The translations under genes and the position numbers were made by a program. Shown here piece by piece: positions 61,101 to 64,000 of a stretch of 64,000 nt of DNA (position 1 is the first letter of the stretch; every line of letters starts with the position of its first letter). The notes under the pieces were generated by a model, which worked only from the letters and a program-made list of their open reading frames with translations, ran no database searches and was not told where the DNA came from. The stretch is from assembly GCF_932294415.1 (NCBI RefSeq), contig NC_065535.1, forward strand, positions 25,446,782 through 25,510,781. The letters run 5' to 3'. This DNA comes from Quercus robur. Lineage: Eukaryota; Streptophyta; Magnoliopsida; Fagales; Fagaceae.

Positions 61101-63683
61101 ACATTCATCAGAACAATAAACACAGAGTAATATACATCTCCACTACTTGAGCCACAAGTATTAACAACACTTAAAACTCAGGGCATTATCTATTATCTCA
61201 TATAATGAAGAGGCATATTTTTAGTTAATCCAACCTGCATCTGATATTAAAGTAAGAATAAAGACATGTCCTTTTAGGACCTATGAGTTTGACCATATTT
61301 TGCCCCAACAAACCTAAAATTGCAGTAAACAACACACTCACAAATATTTGTATAAAGCTGAAATATGGCATAGAAAATTGGGAACTGCCCATATGGTACC
61401 CTCTGAATTTTTCATCCAATTTATGGCTGGGAAACCAGAAATTTTTTCATATTTTCCAACCGCCCACACACATAGCTAATATAACCTTGTGACCAAACAC
61501 AACCAACTTAGATAAGACTCTACAAGTGATGATCTGCAAACTGTCACAAACAAGACACTGTATGATAAAAGAAAGTAGTCCCTAGTGGCAACTGAAACAG
61601 CTTGATTTTAAGTACAGAATTTTTTTTTTATAAGTACAGAATTACTAACTTCAACTTTGTTAACAAAAGAATTATGTGATAGTTCCGTTAAACCAGCTGT
61701 TGAATTATCATAACTATGAGGAATTCAAATCTCCAAGAACCTTATATGAACATAACCAGTGTAACCAAAGGCGAGCCGAGCACTAGCCTAGGGCCCAGGC
61801 AAGGCAAGGCGCCTTTAGTGAGGCGCTTGCCTTTAGAGCCTAGGCAAGCAGGGCAATCGCCTTTTTCCATTAAAAAGGCGCTAAGGTGAGAGCCTCAGGT
61901 TTTTTTTTTTTTTTTAATTAATAGAAGGTTGTTGTAAAACCTATCATTAGATTATTAATTTTAAAGAAGCATGTTATAAAACCTATTGTTAGATAAATTA
62001 ATTTACAAGAGTTTGTTGTAAAACTTGTTGTTAGATTAATTAATTTCTAGTAGAAGCTTGTTGTAAAACCTATTGTTAGAATAACTGATAGAGCCTAAGC
62101 CATCTTAATCCTATTTTGAAATCATTTGATAGACCTAATTTTTCATGCAACACATTTAAAAACACTTTATGATAATATTTCAACGCACTAGATACATATG
62201 ATTTAAGTTGTATATGTATAATAAATATATTTAGAATTTGGAGCCTCACTTTACTTGGGCTAGTGCCTTTTTGTCACCTCACGCCTTGGGCAATACAAGG
62301 CCTTGGTGCCTTAAGGTTTCCTTTCGCTTTTGACTACCATGACCATAACATCAAGTTATAGAGGGCTAGGAAGCAATAGATTATTGGACACTTATATAGT
62401 GAGCCATACCATCTACTCTATGGAAAACTTTGAATCAACGTTCTTGTTATTGAGTCAAATTATACTTGTCTACCTCTGATTGTATTTCAAATGATTTATC
62501 TACTTGTAAAGTTTGAAGTTGAGTTCACATGGAGGTTCAAGAGTTCAACCAGTTTCCATGCTTTTAATTAATGTATTTTACAAAAAATTACAGCTGAAGG
62601 TATTGTTAACTAATCCTCACTAGCATTGTCTTGTCTTGGAAGAAAAGGTCATTCTCTAAAAAAAAAACCACTACTATTTCTAATTATCAAAAAAAGACCC
62701 ACTACTATTTCTAAGAAACTAGTAACTAATCATATTCACTACTACCCTAGTAGACCAAGAACTGGGGCACTCGATCTGAGATGTGACACACTCAGTTTCA
62801 AAGGCTATGACAAGTTCTTCTTACAATGAGCTCTAGTGAACTCTCCAATTATACTTAAATTTTTAACACTGATAGATGCACAGTTCATACCATTTCATAT
62901 AAAGATTTTTCAGACCAAATCTCACAGAAAAAGCTCATCATGCCAGTCAAAATTGTACAGCCTCTTTTGTTGACTGAGTAATAGTGACATAATGCCATCA
63001 ATTTTGACCCTTGCACGCATTTAGATGTGATCAAATTTAAGCTAAAAATTCATCAATTTTGACTGAGTCTTCTAGTGACACCCTATATAAGGATATGGAG
63101 CACACAGTGTTACTTGTTCACCGTCATCCATTTAGAGGGAGAGCTTATGAGAAGGAAAATGAGGGAGCAGGCAACAACTTTTTATTGTATAGCTAAAACA
63201 TAACTTAGATACTTGTCTGTATAAAATATCCTGCGATACATATCACAGTTCCAGCTCTATCGTTAAATATGAGACAGACAATGAGGGTGCAGGTAACAAC
63301 TTTTTGTTATTTAGCTAAAACATAGCTTAAATACTTGTCCGTATAAAATATCCTATGATACATATCACAGTTACAGCTCTATTGTTAATATTTCCAAAGT
63401 GAAGATCCAACAACATCGTCTTTATTAACAAAATTATATAAATTTACTTGAATTATTTTGGACAAATAATGATATTAATTGACTTGATGTTACATCAATT
63501 TAGTTGTTTTTTTGGTCAACATCTGAGCACTTTCAAAGTTAGAACAATTTTCTAACCACCAAAATCTTAAAGCGGAGGCTAGAGAAATGAACTTACATTT
63601 GACAATCTAAATGGACAAAACTTAGGCTTTCCCTTACGACCATATTTAAGCAGTTGAGCACCCTTCTTCAAAGCAATCAATGC
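55120..63683 (-). CDS. PRAF1: PRAF/RLD-type protein: PH, RCC1 x7, FYVE, BRX (5' exon outside window)
   Basis: Plant-specific regulator that binds phosphoinositides; the Arabidopsis relatives (PRAF, also called RLD) sit on endomembranes and plasma membrane, bind LAZY-type proteins through BRX and affect PIN/auxin transport. Exons on the minus strand: 63597-63683, 60850-60939, 60592-60678, 60372-60491, 57061-59157, 56784-56930, 55560-56107, 55120-55279. All junctions are GT-AG, the sum is 3336 nt (1111 codons plus TAG), and phase is kept. Domains (visible residues): PH 1-128 ([35 protein letters not shown]); Ser-rich linker; RCC1 propeller about 205-608 (YIWGEV, repeated WGxGxxGRLGHG-type blades); FYVE about 609-675 with the plant variant core [10 protein letters not shown]; coiled coil about 808-884; BRX about 1034-1090 ([20 protein letters not shown], then [19 protein letters not shown]). 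The first exon (about 16 residues in relatives) lies right of 64000. Intact; the symbol marks the family, the exact paralogue is unsure. Confidence 0.95.
55280..55559 (-). other. PRAF last intron
   Basis: 280-bp intron between the two halves of the BRX domain (donor after TTCGCTTCAG, acceptor CATCTGCAG). Splits the BRX in phase 2, as the joined text requires. Confidence 0.85.
56403..56664. repeat. MITE-like foldback in a PRAF intron
   Basis: About 262 bp: left GGGGCGTTTGGATGGCAAG, right-end complement GGTTGTGTTTGGATACTTG, with (GGATTT)n on the left answered by (AAATCC)n on the right, so it folds on itself. No clean TSD seen. Confidence 0.6.
59588..59788. mobile_element. Small Harbinger-like MITE, TTA TSD
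   Basis: 201 bp; GTGTCCGTTTGGGA at the left, complement GTGTGCGTTTGGCA at the right; TTA on both sides (59585-59587, 59789-59791). Inside, two copies of CCATGAATAGTACCAAAAA-like text. Confidence 0.75.
59797..60051 (+). mobile_element. TRIM-like LTR remnant
   Basis: A miniature LTR layout: 5' LTR fragment ending GTAGTTTATCA (59848), a primer-site-like TGGTATTAGAGC (59849-59860), a non-coding middle of about 110 bp, purine tract GAGGAGGAG (about 59966-59974), and a 77-bp 3' LTR (59975-60051) ending AAAGTTTATCA. The 5' LTR is shorter (52 bp) and no TSD remains, so it is damaged. Confidence 0.6.
61760..62340. repeat. Repeat with AAGGCG-type ends and internal tandem units
   Basis: Both edges carry CAAGGC/GCCTTG-rich, partly complementary sequence (about 61768-61900 and 62245-62325). 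Between them are four degenerate tandem copies of a unit of about 55 bp (TTGTTGTAAAACCTATTGTTAG, about 61925-62090). Resembles a non-autonomous DNA element; no TSD fixed. Confidence 0.5.
63158..63393. repeat. 122-bp tandem duplication in a PRAF intron
   Basis: Copy 2 starts near 63280. Units share AATGAGGGNGCAGG, AGCTAAAACATA, ATACTTGTC and GATACATATCACAGTT, with roughly 10% difference, so the event is not recent. Confidence 0.85.
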
Positions 63684-64000
63684 CTGCATGAGGTAAAAGC
63701 ATACTCAAAACAGTGCAAAAGAAACCTTTGGCATGCAAACTTTGTACACTGAAAATTTTAGGAACAGAGGAATATACAGTGTCTTTCTAAATAATATTAG
63801 TAACCACAGATTCTATGAAGTTTCATAGGGAACATAAATCAAAGTACTACCCAATAATTTAAGTTTTTATAGAAACATAAATATAAGTGCACAAATTAGA
63901 AAATATGAGCCTGAGGAACATCAAACTTTCTGTTTTCTTTTTTATCTTCTATGCAGCAAGGGATCAACAACATTTGCATCGGCTTGGCAAGTTCTCTTCT
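63684..64000 (-). other. Start of PRAF first intron / upstream region
   Basis: No exon recognised from 63684 to the window edge; the GC-richer text at 63950-64000 shows no match to the short N-terminal PRAF exon, which should lie further right. Confidence 0.6.

Larger units (their letters stand above)
60940..63596 (-). other. PRAF long 5' intron
   Basis: 2.66-kb intron inside the PH domain coding region. It holds the AGGCG-rich repeat (61760-62340) and a 122-bp tandem duplication (63158-63393). No independent gene seen. Short frames (61225, 61283, 62626) have no domain. Confidence 0.8.

Noticed and set aside
1..64000. CRISPR arrays, rRNA genes, intact tRNA genes, bacterial operons or plastid/mitochondrial inserts
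   Set aside because: No regularly spaced repeats, no rRNA or organelle text and no foldable tRNA recognised on either strand.

Overview
This is a nuclear, intron-bearing plant sequence: AT-rich, dense in LTR retrotransposons, MITEs and plant-specific gene families (PRAF/RLD, IDA-like peptide, F-box/FBD, FAR1-like and MURA-like sequences). It looks like a repeat-rich woody eudicot. The gag type and the CTCGAC/GTCGAG-rich LTRs remind me of Fagaceae (oak/chestnut), but that is memory and not proof. Nothing bacterial, organellar or CRISPR-like is present.

Only two genes look functional. At 44170-44400 (+) is a single-exon 76-residue precursor of an IDA-like abscission/cell-separation peptide. 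It has a signal peptide and a C-terminal PIPPSGPSKQHN motif. From 55120 to beyond the right edge (-) is a PRAF/RLD-type gene (PH, seven RCC1 repeats, FYVE, coiled coil, BRX). Eight exons can be placed; their lengths sum to 3336 nt, an exact multiple of three, and only the first coding exon is missing.

The rest is transposon archaeology. 1-9.8 kb: a Mutator-type MITE (1782-2091, 10-bp TSD), a hAT element (3541-4115, 8-bp TSD), a decayed MURA-type transposase (4.74-6.93 kb, -), and a FAR1-like pseudogene (7.18-9.80 kb, -) that carries a recent 599-bp tandem duplication, three tandem copies of a 29-codon module and a 556-bp solo LTR (TSD CTTGA). 11.6-14.1 kb: a long-TIR Mutator-like element with a 9-bp TSD and a minus-strand solo LTR. 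15.6-23.5 kb: an F-box/FBD pseudogene split by a 603-bp LTR-like insertion and a 4.8-kb Ty1/copia element (LTRs 254 bp, 6 differences, TSD GTTGG).

29.5-40.7 kb: an 11.2-kb LTR element (TSD AATTC) with a copia-type gag but no visible protease, integrase or reverse transcriptase. Instead it carries a second ORF resembling the 'putative plant transposon protein' family, apparently with its own TATA box and 5' intron. Its 3' LTR is interrupted by a 3.7-kb Gypsy-like solo LTR. 41-54.7 kb: Harbinger-like and hAT MITEs around the IDA-like gene, and a perfect 32-bp-arm hairpin downstream of the PRAF stop codon. PRAF introns hold further MITEs, a TRIM-like remnant and a tandem duplication.

The strongest leads are the pol-less LTR element with its second ORF, the repeated symmetric exon module in the FAR1-like pseudogene, the IDA-like peptide with Arg replaced by Gln at position 10, and the perfect hairpin at 54.7 kb. 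Boundaries of TEs were read by eye from terminal motifs and target-site duplications; family names are assignments from memory and were not searched.
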